In this document: in pieces, positions 54,716 through 63,791 of the stretch
Numbering within the stretch: position 1 is the stretch's first letter
How the letters are laid out: every line of letters begins with the position of its first letter
Assembly: GCA_025056215.1 (NCBI GenBank)
Contig: JANWWC010000005.1
Location: 124,001 to 188,000 of the forward strand
Direction of reading: 5' to 3'
DNA: 64,000 nucleotides
From: Cytophagales bacterium
Lineage (GTDB): Bacteria > Bacteroidota > Bacteroidia > Cytophagales > Flammeovirgaceae
The notes under the pieces: generated by a model
Seen by the model: the letters and a program-made list of their open reading frames with translations, nothing else
Database searches by the model: none
What the model was told of the DNA's origin: nothing
Translations under genes and position numbers: made by a program

Positions 54716-55963
54716 ATGAATGTCAGTCTGCTAAATAAAGTTTTAAGGCTACTGCTAATTTACGGGGTTGTTTGTGTAGCGGGGAGTTGTCAAAACAAAG
54801 AAATAGAAAACGTTTCACCTCCTTCTCCTTTTAAGGTATTGGAGAGCTATTCTTTTTCTCAGAAAATTCCAGTTTTTCAGGTGCGTTTAATGGCTTCTTT
54901 GTTGAATTTACCCTCTCACATCAATCAGCGTTTTCAACATGACATCAGAATTTATCGCCTGATTTATCGGAGTAAATATCAAAATAATAATATTCGTGGG
55001 TCTGGAATTGTGATTATTCCAGATAACTTCTCGAATCCTCCTATTTTATCGGCACAGCGTGGAACAATTTTTGCCAGCAAAGAGGCCCCTTCTCGCTTTT
55101 TTTTTAGCTTAAATAATTTTGCAGGCAATCCGACGGGCTTTGAAATATTAGCTTCATTAGGCTATATAGTAGTGATTGCTGATTTGTTTGGTTTTGGAGC
55201 ATCTGAGAATGTTTTTCATCCTTATTTGCTTAAGGAGCCAAGTGCTCGCGCTTCTTATGATATGCTTCAGGCTACAGTAGAGTTTTTGGAGGCAGAAAAA
55301 ATTTCTTTTGATAAAAAACTGTTTCTTACAGGATACTCCCAAGGGGGATACACCACTTTAGCACTTCAAGAACTTCTCGAAAAAGAACCAATTCCTCTAT
55401 TATCTCTTACAGCTGTTACTGCAGGAGCAGGGCCCTACAATATCGAAAAAACGATGGAGGAAATCATAAAAGACACTCTTTATGAGAATCCTGCGTTTTT
55501 GATTTATGTATTTCACGCTTATAACCAACATTATGGAACGGATTATCTTCGTTCTATTATATTTCAGCCAGAAGTAGCCGATAAAATTCCAATACTTTTT
55601 AATCGACAAAATACATTAGGGACTATTAACGCCGCTCTTTCAAAACGATTAGACAGTGTATTTGTGCCTAATTTCTTAAACGATTTGAGGAAAAAAAGGC
55701 AGATTGCGTGGCTAAGAGTATTTCGCGAAAATCATACGGATAATTTTACACCTCAGACGCCTCTTCGCTTGTTTCATTCACTCAGTGATGAAGTAGTTCC
55801 TGTTGCTGTTTCTAGGGAAGCATATCGTAATTTTTTAAATCGTGACGCCAATGCTGTTGTTAGCTTTTTTCCTACAAATACGAGTTCTCATGCTACTGGA
55901 ATTTCTCCGATGTTGTTGCATTCTATTTTGTGGTTTGATAGTTTGAAGATGTATCCAAAGTAA
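54716..55963 (+). CDS. Lipoprotein alpha/beta hydrolase
   Basis: This 415-residue serine hydrolase is probably attached to a membrane by a lipid. The signal peptide ends in lipobox VAGSC with Cys25. The catalytic nucleophile is Ser208 in LTGYSQGGYTT; later Asp in HSLSDEVVP and His in NTSSHATGIS complete a likely triad. The oxyanion-side RGTIFASKEAP and DLFGFGASENVFHPYL fit secreted lipase/esterase-like peptidase relatives. The substrate is not readable. It stands between an unknown gene and a convergent transporter (2-nt gap). Confidence 0.82.
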   Translation: MNVSLLNKVLRLLLIYGVVCVAGSCQNKEIENVSPPSPFKVLESYSFSQKIPVFQVRLMASLLNLPSHINQRFQHDIRIYRLIYRSKYQNNNIRGSGIVIIPDNFSNPPILSAQRGTIFASKEAPSRFFFSLNNFAGNPTGFEILASLGYIVVIADLFGFGASENVFHPYLLKEPSARASYDMLQATVEFLEAEKISFDKKLFLTGYSQGGYTTLALQELLEKEPIPLLSLTAVTAGAGPYNIEKTMEEIIKDTLYENPAFLIYVFHAYNQHYGTDYLRSIIFQPEVADKIPILFNRQNTLGTINAALSKRLDSVFVPNFLNDLRKKRQIAWLRVFRENHTDNFTPQTPLRLFHSLSDEVVPVAVSREAYRNFLNRDANAVVSFFPTNTSSHATGISPMLLHSILWFDSLKMYPK

Positions 55964-55964
55964 A

Positions 55965-57413
55965 TCATTTAGCTATCCAAGTTGGGAGTTTGCCAATTTC
56001 TATATCAAACAAAGGTAACATAAGTATGTAGCACCAAAAACATGTTACTAGAATACAAACCAAATTGAATATTAATCCGAATTTGACCATTTCAGGCACT
56101 CTTACTTCTCCGCTAGCAAATACGATTGCATTAGGAGGAGTAGCCATTGGCAACATAAATGCAAGGCTCGAACTAATCGTGATAGGAATAATAGTAATAA
56201 GAGGATTTTCTTTCATTTCTAAAGCAATACCTGCCGTTAAAGGAATCATGACTGCTGCTAATGCAACGTTACTCATTACTTCAGTGGCAAAAACAGTGAT
56301 AAAAGTAAGTACCGTTACTACTAACAAAATGTTATTAATTCCTAAGTTTTTTACAAATTCTCCTACTTGCGCAACGATTCCTACTTTTTCCATTGTGCTC
56401 GCTAAGCAGATTCCTCCTCCAAACAGCAATAGGATTTCCCAAGAGAGTTTTTCGCTATCTTTCCAACTGAGAATGAATTCTCCCTTTTTCCAGTCTACAG
56501 GAATGGCAAACAACATAATGAGAGCTAATACTGCAATAATAGTATCGTTAAGGCGAAAAGGTAAAATTTTGTTTAGGTAGTTTCCTGTAATCCAAAGTAG
56601 AGCAGTGGTTAAGAATACAGTTAACACGATTTTTTCTCCTTTGTTCATGCTACCTAATTTTTGAAGTTCATCTTTGAAGACCGATGCAGATTGACTTAGG
56701 TTCCCGATGCGATTAGGAAAAATGATTTTGACTAAAAAAACATAACATAAAAAAAGTATTGAAAAAGATAAAGGCAAACAAAGCATCATCCAACTAGCAA
56801 AACTAATTGAATATTGGTAAGTAGAAGATAAATAGCCCGCCAACACAGCATTAGGAGGGGTTCCAATGAGTGTTGCAATTCCTCCGATGCTAGCAGAATA
56901 TGCAATTCCGAGCATTAAAGCTAACGCAAAACGGTGCTTTTTAAAAGTGTCATTTCTGAATTGATTTTCTAATAATTTTATGATAGAGGAAGCAATTGGG
57001 AGCATCATGACGGTAGTAGCAGTGTTGCTTATCCACATGCTTAACAAATAAGAAGCAAGCATAAATCCGAAGATAATATGGTTAGCATCTGTTCCAGTGA
57101 GCTTTACGATGTTTAGCGCAATTCTGAGATGTAGTTTCCATTTTTCTAAAGCTAACGCAATAAACAAACCTCCCATAAATAAATAGATAACAGGATCAGC
57201 ATAAGAAGTGGTCGCCTCTTTAAGGGATATAATGTCGAATAATGGAAACAACACTAACGGAATCATAGCAGTAACTCCGATTGGAACTGCTTCTGTAATC
57301 CACCAAGAGAGCATCAAGAAAGCTATAGCCAAAACTTTGAGTTGAGCGTTGTGAGCGTTTAAAAGAATTGTAAAAGCAATTAAAGGTGCTACGAGGAGTC
57401 CTATTTTTTTCAT
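55965..57413 (-). CDS. SLC13/DASS-family sodium:dicarboxylate (anion) transporter
   Basis: This 482-residue integral membrane protein has about 12 hydrophobic segments. Two SLC13 hallmark loops are present: SNTATTVMMLPIA with the Ser-Asn-Thr substrate/Na+ motif, and the second repeat SNVALAAVMIPL plus AFMLPMATPPNAIVFASG near the C-terminus. IGGIATLIGTPPNAVLAGYL is another signature. Family members take up succinate, malate, citrate or sulfate with Na+; which one is not clear. It is divergent from the riboswitch-metE unit. Confidence 0.9.
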   Translation of the reverse strand: MKKIGLLVAPLIAFTILLNAHNAQLKVLAIAFLMLSWWITEAVPIGVTAMIPLVLFPLFDIISLKEATTSYADPVIYLFMGGLFIALALEKWKLHLRIALNIVKLTGTDANHIIFGFMLASYLLSMWISNTATTVMMLPIASSIIKLLENQFRNDTFKKHRFALALMLGIAYSASIGGIATLIGTPPNAVLAGYLSSTYQYSISFASWMMLCLPLSFSILFLCYVFLVKIIFPNRIGNLSQSASVFKDELQKLGSMNKGEKIVLTVFLTTALLWITGNYLNKILPFRLNDTIIAVLALIMLFAIPVDWKKGEFILSWKDSEKLSWEILLLFGGGICLASTMEKVGIVAQVGEFVKNLGINNILLVVTVLTFITVFATEVMSNVALAAVMIPLTAGIALEMKENPLITIIPITISSSLAFMLPMATPPNAIVFASGEVRVPEMVKFGLIFNLVCILVTCFWCYILMLPLFDIEIGKLPTWIAK

Positions 57414-57478
57414 ATAAGTTTGTTAAGTTGTTTTTCAAAACTAAAAAATTTTTTCTTTAAAAAATTGGATAAATGTTT

Positions 57479-57510
57479 TTTGAAAAAACACCTGAATTAG
57501 TCTAACTTTG
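57479..57510 (+). promoter_or_regulatory. Consensus Bacteroidota promoter for the riboswitch-metE transcript
   Basis: TTTG at 57479-57482, 20-nt spacer, TAACTTTG at 57503-57510: exact match to TTTG/TAnnTTTG. Predicted transcript start near 57517, just before the aptamer. Confidence 0.7.
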
Positions 57511-57529
57511 AAAAGTTTAAATTCATCGA

Positions 57530-57700
57530 CGTCTTATAGGTTTAGCAGAGATGCTAATGAAAAAGGAATCGTGTGAAAATCACGAGCTGTCCCGCAACTG
57601 TAAGTAACAAAAAAGGTTTTTGCCCTTGTGAGCCATTGCTCTATTTGGAGCGAGAAGGCCGGCAAAGACTGTTACGAGCCAGGAGACTTGCCTATAAGAT
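57530..57700 (+). ncRNA. Cobalamin (B12) riboswitch aptamer
   Basis: The conserved cobalamin-aptamer core is visible: GGAATCGTGTGAAAATCACG (P-arm of the ligand core), CTGTCCCGCAACTGTAA, then a variable arm and the closing GAGCCAGGAGACTTGCC (57676-57692). It lies between a consensus promoter and metE. Cobalamin riboswitches before metE typically turn off this B12-independent enzyme when cobalamin is present (established for the class). Confidence 0.95.
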
Positions 57701-57743
57701 ATTGACAAGTGCCCTCGTGGATTGGGGTAGGCGTCAGGTGGGT

Positions 57744-57812
57744 GAACAATACAAAATTTTTTGGAGAGCGCTCTTTAAAGGTAGGAGAGCGCTCGCGTGT
57801 GTTGTGTTGTTC
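57744..57812 (+). promoter_or_regulatory. Two-tier hairpin in the riboswitch expression platform
   Basis: GAACAATACAA (57744-57754) pairs with TTGTGTTGTTC (57802-57812) over 11 bp with one G-U. Inside it lies a duplicated GAGAGCGCTC (57764-57773 and 57785-57794); its GAGCGCTC core is self-complementary, so the copies can form an 8-bp stem or each fold or dimerise. It sits between aptamer and metE start. Confidence 0.5.
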
Positions 57813-57886
57813 GTTTGCTTTTCCCTTCCATGTAGGCATTGCAGATTTAAACAAAGAAAGATTGTTTTACTTAAATTTAAAGTGCA

Positions 57887-60196
57887 ATGCAAAGTCACAA
57901 TTTAGGTTATCCGCGCATAGGGACTCATCGCCAACTTAAAAAAGCGTGTGAAAGCTATTGGGCGAATAAAATTTCTCAAGAAGAGCTTTTGAAAGTAGGT
58001 GCTCAAATCAGGCAACAAAATTGGCAGACGCAAAAGAAAGCTGGCATTCACTACATTCCGGTGAACGACTTTTCTTTTTATGACCATGTCTTAGATATGT
58101 CCTTTTTGTTGGGCGCTATTCCAGAACGATATCGCGATTTAATTGACAAAAAAAGCGCCTTAGATGTTTACTTTGCTATGGCAAGAGGATACCAAAAAGA
58201 AGGATGGGACCTCACCGCCATGGAAATGACAAAATGGTTTGATACAAATTATCATTACATTGTTCCGGAGTTTAAAAGGGATCAACAGTTTGAACTTTTT
58301 GGAACCAAAGTCTTTGATGAATTTCAAGAAGCACAACAACAAGATATTTTAGCCAAACCAGTTCTGATAGGTCCTATCTCTTATTTGTTGTTGGGAAAAG
58401 AAAAAGAAAATGGTTTTCATAGAATTGATTTGATAGATAGACTTTTGCCCGTTTATGTTCAGATTTTGCAAAAACTTCACGCTCAAGGAGCGACATGGAT
58501 TCAATTAGATGAACCTTCTCTAGCTACTGATATCACCGAAAAAGAAAGAAGAATATTTCTAGAAACTTACACAGAGATTCAGAAGCGATTACCTTCACTT
58601 CGTATCATTCTGGCTAGTTATTTTGACTGCTATGAAGAGAATCTGCAAACAGCTCTTAAACTTCCTATTCACGTACTTCATTTGGACTTAGTGCGTTGCC
58701 CTAAGCAATTAGACGATGTGTTACATCATACAGAGCTAAAAAATCAGATTTTATCTTTAGGCTTAGTCGATGGAAGAAATATCTGGAAAAATGATTTTCA
58801 AGTATCCTTAGAATATATCCGAAGAGCAGCAGAACGCATAGGTACACAAAGGGTATGGATAGCACCTTCTTGTTCTTTGCTTCATGTTCCATATGACTTA
58901 GAGTTGGAAGAAACCTTGAATCCTCAAGTTAAACGATGGCTTGCATTTGCAAAGCAAAAGCTTGTAGAGGTAACTACCTTAATGCGTTTAGCACAAGGTG
59001 AAAACACACCTGAACTTCAGCAAATTCTACAAGATAATATCCAAACTCAGAACGATCGCAAAAATTCTCCGTTGATTCATAATCCGAAAGTAAAAGAAAG
59101 ACTTGCATCTATTCGAGAAGAGGATTTTGAGCGCCAATCACCATTTCCAGTTCGTCAAAAGATCCAAAAAGAAACTTTCCAACTTCCGCTTTTCCCCACT
59201 ACCACAATAGGTTCATTTCCACAGACTACAGAAATCCGACAGTTGCGCGCCAGACTTAAAAAGGGTGAGATCACCCAAGCTGAATACGAAACCGAAATTG
59301 AAAAAGCAATCGTAGAAGCTCTTCGATTTCAGGAAGAAATAGGATTAGATGTGCTAGTTCATGGAGAATTTGAACGAAATGACATGGTAGAGTACTTCGG
59401 CGAGCTCTTGGAAGGTTTTGCTTTTACTGAGAATGGTTGGGTACAAAGCTATGGAAGCCGCTGCGTAAAACCTCCTATTATTTTTGGTGATGTAGCGAGA
59501 AGCAAGGATCTTTCATTGCGTTGGACTCAATTTGCGCAGAGTCATACTAAAAAGTTTCTAAAAGGAATGCTCACAGGTCCCGTTACTATTTTGCAATGGT
59601 CTTTTGTAAGGAATGATCAATCCAGACGCGATACAGCTTTTCAGATCGCTCTCGCTATAAGAGATGAAGTTCTTGAACTCGAAAAAGCAGGTATTAAAAT
59701 CATTCAGATCGATGAGCCTGCCTTTCGCGAAGGCTTACCACTTCGCAAAAAAGATTGGGTAACTTATTTGGATTGGGCTGTAAAAGCGTTTCGATTAGCT
59801 GCAAGCGGGGTTAAAGACTCTACCCAAATCCATACGCATATGTGTTATTCAGAATTTAATGACATTATTGAGTCTATTGCTCAACTAGATGCCGATGTCA
59901 TTACTATTGAAACTTCGCGCTCTGAAATGGAGTTATTAGAAGCGTTCATTAACTTCAAATATCCCAATGAAATTGGTCCTGGAGTGTATGACATTCATTC
60001 TCCTAGGGTGCCAAGTGTTGAAGAAATGAAACGTTTGCTTTACAAGGCTTTAGAAGTTTTACCTATCGAAAATATATGGGTGAATCCCGATTGTGGTTTA
60101 AAAACGCGACAATGGAAAGAAACTAAACTTGCACTGCAAAACATGGTTCATGCAGCTCAAGCTCTAAGAAAAGAAGTTAAGCTAAAAGCTGAATAA
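57887..60196 (+). CDS. metE: Cobalamin-independent methionine synthase
   Basis: This 769-residue two-barrel enzyme transfers the methyl group of 5-methyltetrahydrofolate-polyglutamate to homocysteine. The N-terminal barrel opens with MQSHNLGYPRIGTHRQLKKA; the C-terminal catalytic barrel has PTTTIGSFPQTTEIR, and zinc ligands His651 and Cys653 (in THMCYSEF) and Cys736 (in NPDCGLKTR). DEPAFREGLPLR carries the homocysteine/folate-site acid. Length matches (about 750-770). Control by the upstream cobalamin riboswitch is visible. An intrinsic terminator follows within 10 nt. Confidence 0.97.
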   Translation: MQSHNLGYPRIGTHRQLKKACESYWANKISQEELLKVGAQIRQQNWQTQKKAGIHYIPVNDFSFYDHVLDMSFLLGAIPERYRDLIDKKSALDVYFAMARGYQKEGWDLTAMEMTKWFDTNYHYIVPEFKRDQQFELFGTKVFDEFQEAQQQDILAKPVLIGPISYLLLGKEKENGFHRIDLIDRLLPVYVQILQKLHAQGATWIQLDEPSLATDITEKERRIFLETYTEIQKRLPSLRIILASYFDCYEENLQTALKLPIHVLHLDLVRCPKQLDDVLHHTELKNQILSLGLVDGRNIWKNDFQVSLEYIRRAAERIGTQRVWIAPSCSLLHVPYDLELEETLNPQVKRWLAFAKQKLVEVTTLMRLAQGENTPELQQILQDNIQTQNDRKNSPLIHNPKVKERLASIREEDFERQSPFPVRQKIQKETFQLPLFPTTTIGSFPQTTEIRQLRARLKKGEITQAEYETEIEKAIVEALRFQEEIGLDVLVHGEFERNDMVEYFGELLEGFAFTENGWVQSYGSRCVKPPIIFGDVARSKDLSLRWTQFAQSHTKKFLKGMLTGPVTILQWSFVRNDQSRRDTAFQIALAIRDEVLELEKAGIKIIQIDEPAFREGLPLRKKDWVTYLDWAVKAFRLAASGVKDSTQIHTHMCYSEFNDIIESIAQLDADVITIETSRSEMELLEAFINFKYPNEIGPGVYDIHSPRVPSVEEMKRLLYKALEVLPIENIWVNPDCGLKTRQWKETKLALQNMVHAAQALRKEVKLKAE

Positions 60197-60202
60197 CACT
60201 TG

Positions 60203-60233
60203 GGAAGGCTCATTTTACGAGTCTTCCTTTTTA
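60203..60233 (+). terminator. Intrinsic terminator after metE
   Basis: Stem GGAAGGCTC (60203-60211) / GAGTCTTCC (60219-60227), one G-T pair, 7-nt loop, followed by T5 (60228-60232). It lies at the convergent border with nhaC. Confidence 0.82.
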
Positions 60234-61658
60234 TTCTAATCTTTTAATTTTTATTTGCAGGTAAGCGAATAGAACAGTCATGAAAGGGCTCAGATAACAA
60301 AAAAAACAATAAGGAGCATAACTCCACGTGCTAACGCCGAGCACGGTTGATTGTGTAGCGCCACAAGTATTCCATGGAATAAGTACTGACGTAACTGTTC
60401 CACTATCTTCTACAGTACGGCTGAGATTTTCAGGAGCTAAGTTGCGTAAGAGGTATACATTTTTAAACATTCTTCCTGTAATAGCTACAGATAAATATTG
60501 GTCTGCGGTAGTAAGGTTCATGAGTATGGCTGTTAAAGAAGTTGTTAGAACCAACGACCCATCAGAATTTGCCAAACGACTTAGCCGACTTACGATAGCA
60601 GGGAGTAATCCTGAGGCTTCCATGGCTCCTCCAAAAATCATAGCGCTGATAATAAGCCAAACAGTGTTTAGCATACCTGCCATGCCGCGTGAAACCAGTA
60701 ACTCTGATAAAATGGGGTGATGCACCGGAATTTGAATTTTTCCGTACAAAGCTTTTAAAACATATTCATAAAAAATTCTCAACGAGAAGGTTTGATGTGA
60801 TAATTTCATGATAAGTTCTGATTGAAAGGTAAATGTACATATTACTCCTCCTAAAATACCGATGAACATAGCAGGAATTGCTGGGATGCGTCGCGCTACT
60901 AAATAAAAAGTGCCTAAAGGTACTATAAGTAAGCTCCAATGAATAGTAAAAGTATTCTCTAAAACATAAGTTAATGAGTCTGCGTGGCTGAAGGTGTAAG
61001 AAGTTGCAAATGAACAATAAAGCCCTATTGCTGTAAAAATGAGCAAAGTAATTGCAAATGTTGGAATTGTAGTGAGCATCATGTACTGCACATGTTTAAA
61101 GAGCTCTGTACCTGCCACAGCAGGTGCCAAATTAGTAGTATCAGATAGAGGAGAGAGTTTGTCTCCGAAGTAAGCCCCTGAGATAATTGCACCCGCTGTG
61201 AGAGGATCTGGCATTTGGAGTGCTTTTCCGATACCTATGAGTGCTACTCCTACTGTTGCTACTGTAGACCACGAACTTCCTGTACTTAGCGAGACTACAG
61301 CGCTGATAATGGCGCAAGCAGGTAAAAAAATAAATGGATGAAGAATTTGTAATCCGTAATAAATCATAGCAGGAACGATTCCTCCGAGCATCCAAGCGCC
61401 TGATAATGATCCGATTAGTAGTAAAATAATGATGGCTGGCATTGCTGCCATAATGTTTTGAAGAATTCCTTCTTGAATTACTTTCCAGCGTACACCGTAG
61501 AGAAGACCTATTGCCGAAGCCAAGCTTGCTGTAAGCAATAATACAATTTGATTAGAACCATTTAATCCTTCATCTCCAAAGATAGAAAGATTAAAAGCTA
61601 AAATTCCTATTAGAAAAATGACAGGGGAAATTGCTACCCAGAAAGGAACCGTTTTCAT
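60231..61658 (-). CDS. nhaC: NhaC-family Na+/H+ antiporter
   Basis: This 475-residue membrane protein has about 11-12 helices. Family motifs: STGSSWSTVATVGVALIGIG, GAIISGAYFGDKLSPLSDTTNLAPAVAGT, and a second-repeat-like ISAMIFGGAMEASGLLPAI with TADQYLSVAITGRMF near residue 385 (the Asp is conserved). It exchanges Na+ for H+, or a substrate such as malate/lactate in some NhaC relatives (MleN). It is co-oriented with the thioesterase gene upstream and overlaps it by 4 nt. It fits the Na+ physiology suggested by Nqr. Confidence 0.9.
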   Translation of the reverse strand: MKTVPFWVAISPVIFLIGILAFNLSIFGDEGLNGSNQIVLLLTASLASAIGLLYGVRWKVIQEGILQNIMAAMPAIIILLLIGSLSGAWMLGGIVPAMIYYGLQILHPFIFLPACAIISAVVSLSTGSSWSTVATVGVALIGIGKALQMPDPLTAGAIISGAYFGDKLSPLSDTTNLAPAVAGTELFKHVQYMMLTTIPTFAITLLIFTAIGLYCSFATSYTFSHADSLTYVLENTFTIHWSLLIVPLGTFYLVARRIPAIPAMFIGILGGVICTFTFQSELIMKLSHQTFSLRIFYEYVLKALYGKIQIPVHHPILSELLVSRGMAGMLNTVWLIISAMIFGGAMEASGLLPAIVSRLSRLANSDGSLVLTTSLTAILMNLTTADQYLSVAITGRMFKNVYLLRNLAPENLSRTVEDSGTVTSVLIPWNTCGATQSTVLGVSTWSYAPYCFFCYLSPFMTVLFAYLQIKIKRLE

Positions 61659-62080
61659 GTGTTTTTTCTTTCGATAACTGCTACTGTTAGACGACTAATG
61701 CAAACTAATTTATGATTTTCATCAGTAATTCGAATTTCCCAAACTTGTGTAGTTTTTCCGATATGAAGAGGCTTAGCAGTCCCTAATACCCAATTTCCTT
61801 GAGTTACAGGTCGGATATGGTTCGCATTGATTTCGAGTCCTACGCAGTAATATTTAGATTCGTCTACGCACAAATTAGCTCCTATGCTTCCTAAACTTTC
61901 TGCTAATACTACTGATGCGCCTCCGTGCAAAATTCCCATGGGTTGCGTGGTGCGACTGTCTACAGGCATTCTGGCGCTAATATAATCAGGACCTACTCCC
62001 ATGAACTCGATTCCAAGATGTCGAGTCATGTTGATATTGAGCTTTTGAATGTCTTCCAGAGTAATATCTTGGCGAATCAT
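61655..62080 (-). CDS. Hotdog-fold acyl-CoA thioesterase (PaaI/MenI-like)
   Basis: This 141-residue single hotdog domain has MGILHGGASVVLAESLGSIGA, where the HGG plus Glu are the PaaI/DHNA-CoA thioesterase site, and GLEINANHIRPVTQG, the conserved second strand. Roles in the group include 1,4-dihydroxy-2-naphthoyl-CoA cleavage in menaquinone synthesis and phenylacetyl-CoA-type hydrolysis; no men gene adjoins it, so substrate is open. Coupled to nhaC by an ATGA-type 4-nt overlap. Confidence 0.85.
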   Translation of the reverse strand: MIRQDITLEDIQKLNINMTRHLGIEFMGVGPDYISARMPVDSRTTQPMGILHGGASVVLAESLGSIGANLCVDESKYYCVGLEINANHIRPVTQGNWVLGTAKPLHIGKTTQVWEIRITDENHKLVCISRLTVAVIERKNT

Positions 62081-62191
62081 CGTGAAATGTTGTTTGTTAG
62101 CATAAAAATGCTGAAATTTGCGGCTTAAAAAAATACAATCAAGAATATTTTTTCGTTTAAAAAGTAAGAACAGCTAATATATGGTTTAATC

Positions 62192-62860
62192 ATGAAAACC
62201 AAAAAAATTTACGTGATTCGCCATGGTGAAACTCAATTTAATAAGTTGGGGATGGTACAAGGCAGCGGAATAGATGCCGAATTAGATGAGACGGGTATAA
62301 GGCAAGCGCAAGCGTTTTACGATTATTATGCTCATGAAGGATTTTCTCACATTTATACATCTCAGCTAAAAAGGGCAATTCAAACAGTAAAACCCTTTGT
62401 TGATAGCGGAATTCCTACTACTCAACTTCAGGGCTTGAATGAAATTTGTTGGGGAAGTAGAGAAGGAAAGAAAGCCTCAGCAGCGGACGACAAGCGATAT
62501 TACAGAATGTTGCGCGCTTGGAAAGAAGGGGATTATTATTGGAAAATTGATGGAGGGGAAAGTCCTTTAGAAGTCCAACAACGACAAAAAAGAGCGTGGC
62601 AATATATCATGTCGAGAGACTATGAAGAAAAAATATTAGTATGTACACACGGAAGAGCTTTACGCGTTCTGATTTGTACTCTTTTAAATCTTCCTCTTTC
62701 TAAAATGGATGATTTCAAACATACCAATACGAGTTTATACTTATTTCATTATCATTATGATTCTAATCATTACGACCTTATTTTAGAAAATGATACTCTT
62801 CACTTGGCAGATTTAGAAGCTGAATCTCATTTTGAACAAAAACTGCTTCATCATATTTAA
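62192..62860 (+). CDS. Histidine phosphatase family protein (phosphoglycerate-mutase-like)
   Basis: This 222-residue protein has the phosphohistidine motif VIRHGETQFNKLGMVQG (catalytic His near residue 10), SQLKRAIQT with the phosphate-site Arg, EICWGSREGK, and the second His in VCTHGRALRVL. It is probably a phosphatase of small molecules (for example cobalamin-ribazole-P, fructose-bisphosphate or adenosylcobalamin-pathway substrates) or a phosphoglycerate mutase-like enzyme; there is no way to tell from context. It seems monocistronic. Confidence 0.85.
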   Translation: MKTKKIYVIRHGETQFNKLGMVQGSGIDAELDETGIRQAQAFYDYYAHEGFSHIYTSQLKRAIQTVKPFVDSGIPTTQLQGLNEICWGSREGKKASAADDKRYYRMLRAWKEGDYYWKIDGGESPLEVQQRQKRAWQYIMSRDYEEKILVCTHGRALRVLICTLLNLPLSKMDDFKHTNTSLYLFHYHYDSNHYDLILENDTLHLADLEAESHFEQKLLHHI

Positions 62861-62884
62861 AAAAAAACTGTCCTTTCGGACAGT
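62860..62884 (-). terminator. Intrinsic terminator for the minus-strand 26-codon ORF
   Basis: Minus strand: ACTGTCC (62884-62878) / GGACAGT (62873-62867) around a 4-nt loop, then at least seven T (62867-62861 complement). It points to a transcript coming from the right, where only the small ORF at 62914-62994 is found. Confidence 0.78.
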
Positions 62885-62913
62885 ATACTTCACACTTCTG
62901 TTCTTACTTTGAA

Positions 62914-62994
62914 CTACTCTTTCATGTCAAATGAAAGAAAACTTAAGCTTACAATCACAATAGCAGTTAGGGCGATAACAGCATAAATAAACAT
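62914..62994 (-). CDS. Putative 26-residue single-span membrane peptide
   Basis: A minus-strand ORF of 26 codons starts MFIYAVIALTAIVIVSLSF and ends FDMKE. It is almost one transmembrane helix with a short charged tail. Support comes from the intrinsic terminator 30 nt downstream on the same strand and the lack of any other minus-strand gene before rnpB, so something is transcribed here. No family is recognised; small respiratory-complex or transporter subunits (CydX- or KdpF-like) look similar in build only. The leader upstream contains an AAGGAG (at about 63070) far from the ATG. Confidence 0.5.
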   Translation of the reverse strand: MFIYAVIALTAIVIVSLSFLSFDMKE

Positions 62995-63442
62995 GATTTT
63001 AAATTGTTTAATATTCAACCATATCTTAATATTCTGTACAATCTCTCTGAATCTTGATTCTCTTTACTCCTTTTAACGACTTATACTAAAAAAAGTTATG
63101 CAATCGTTTGAAATTTTAATAATTCTTGTAGAGATCAAAAGTAATAAAATCAAAAATAATTTATTTTTAAATCTTAAATTGAAGTTAAAACATGTGTTTT
63201 ATAAATAATTTTAAAGCGATAAAACAATAAAGTTACTGATTTATAAGGGATTTTATTTCTAATTTTTTATATTTCGATTTTTGTTAACATAAGTAATTTA
63301 AATTTTATAAAATTATTTAATTCGTAAAAATTTAAAATAATACTTCTACAACAATAGCGAAAATTCGCATAACTTCTGATTTGAATAGTCTGGTCTTTTG
63401 TTAAAAAATGCAACATTTTGTTTGCTATTGCGTTTAAGTCAG
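62995..63442. other. AT-rich intergenic region before rnpB
   Basis: About 450 nt, very AT-rich, without a supportable gene. It should hold the promoter of the minus-strand small ORF (near 63060-63110) and that of rnpB (near 63397-63430, where TTTG and TATTG-like elements occur); neither is a clean consensus match. Confidence 0.45.
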
Positions 63443-63791
63443 ATAGCGCAAGTCGGCTTATCGCTTCATAAGAAGAGGAAAGTCCGGGCAACACAGAGTA
63501 CCGCACTTGCTAACAGCAAGGCGTTTGGCAACAAACGACAGAAAGTGCCACAGAAAATATACCGCCGATGAGGTAAGGGTGAAAAGGTAGTGTAAGAGAC
63601 TACCGCGTTCTTGGTGACAAGGACGGCACGGCAAACCTTGCGGGTTGAAAGTTCAAATAGGTCGGCTTTGAGGTGACTCGCCTTTGCCGATGGGTGGAAC
63701 GCTTCATAAACGCAGCAATGCGTTTAGTAGATAAATGATAAGCGTCTGCTTTTAAGCAGATAACAGAACCCGGCTTATAGACTTGCGCTTT
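63443..63791 (+). ncRNA. rnpB: RNase P RNA, bacterial class A
   Basis: The catalytic RNA of RNase P is recognised from its conserved core: GAGGAAAGTCCGGGC near the 5' end, ACAGAAA, GGTAAGGGTGAAAAGGT (CR-II/III region), and the 3' ACAGAACCCGGCTTATAG. The terminal helix P1 pairs AGCGCAAGTC (63445-63454) with GACTTGCGCT (63780-63789) perfectly. Size (about 350 nt) is normal. It abuts the convergent partial gene on the right. Confidence 0.95.

Noticed and set aside
56065-56580. 171-codon open frame antisense to the SLC13 transporter
   Set aside because: Shadow of a membrane-protein gene; hydrophobic composition arises from the opposite strand and no start or family signal supports it.
57764-57794. 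Duplicated GAGAGCGCTC as a CRISPR-like or mobile-element repeat
   Set aside because: Only two 10-nt copies 11 nt apart inside an mRNA leader; far below any repeat-array or transposon-end pattern.
57573-57939. Open frames crossing the B12 riboswitch and metE leader
   Set aside because: The region is explained by the cobalamin aptamer and leader hairpins; translations are Arg/Cys-rich and unlike neighbouring proteins.
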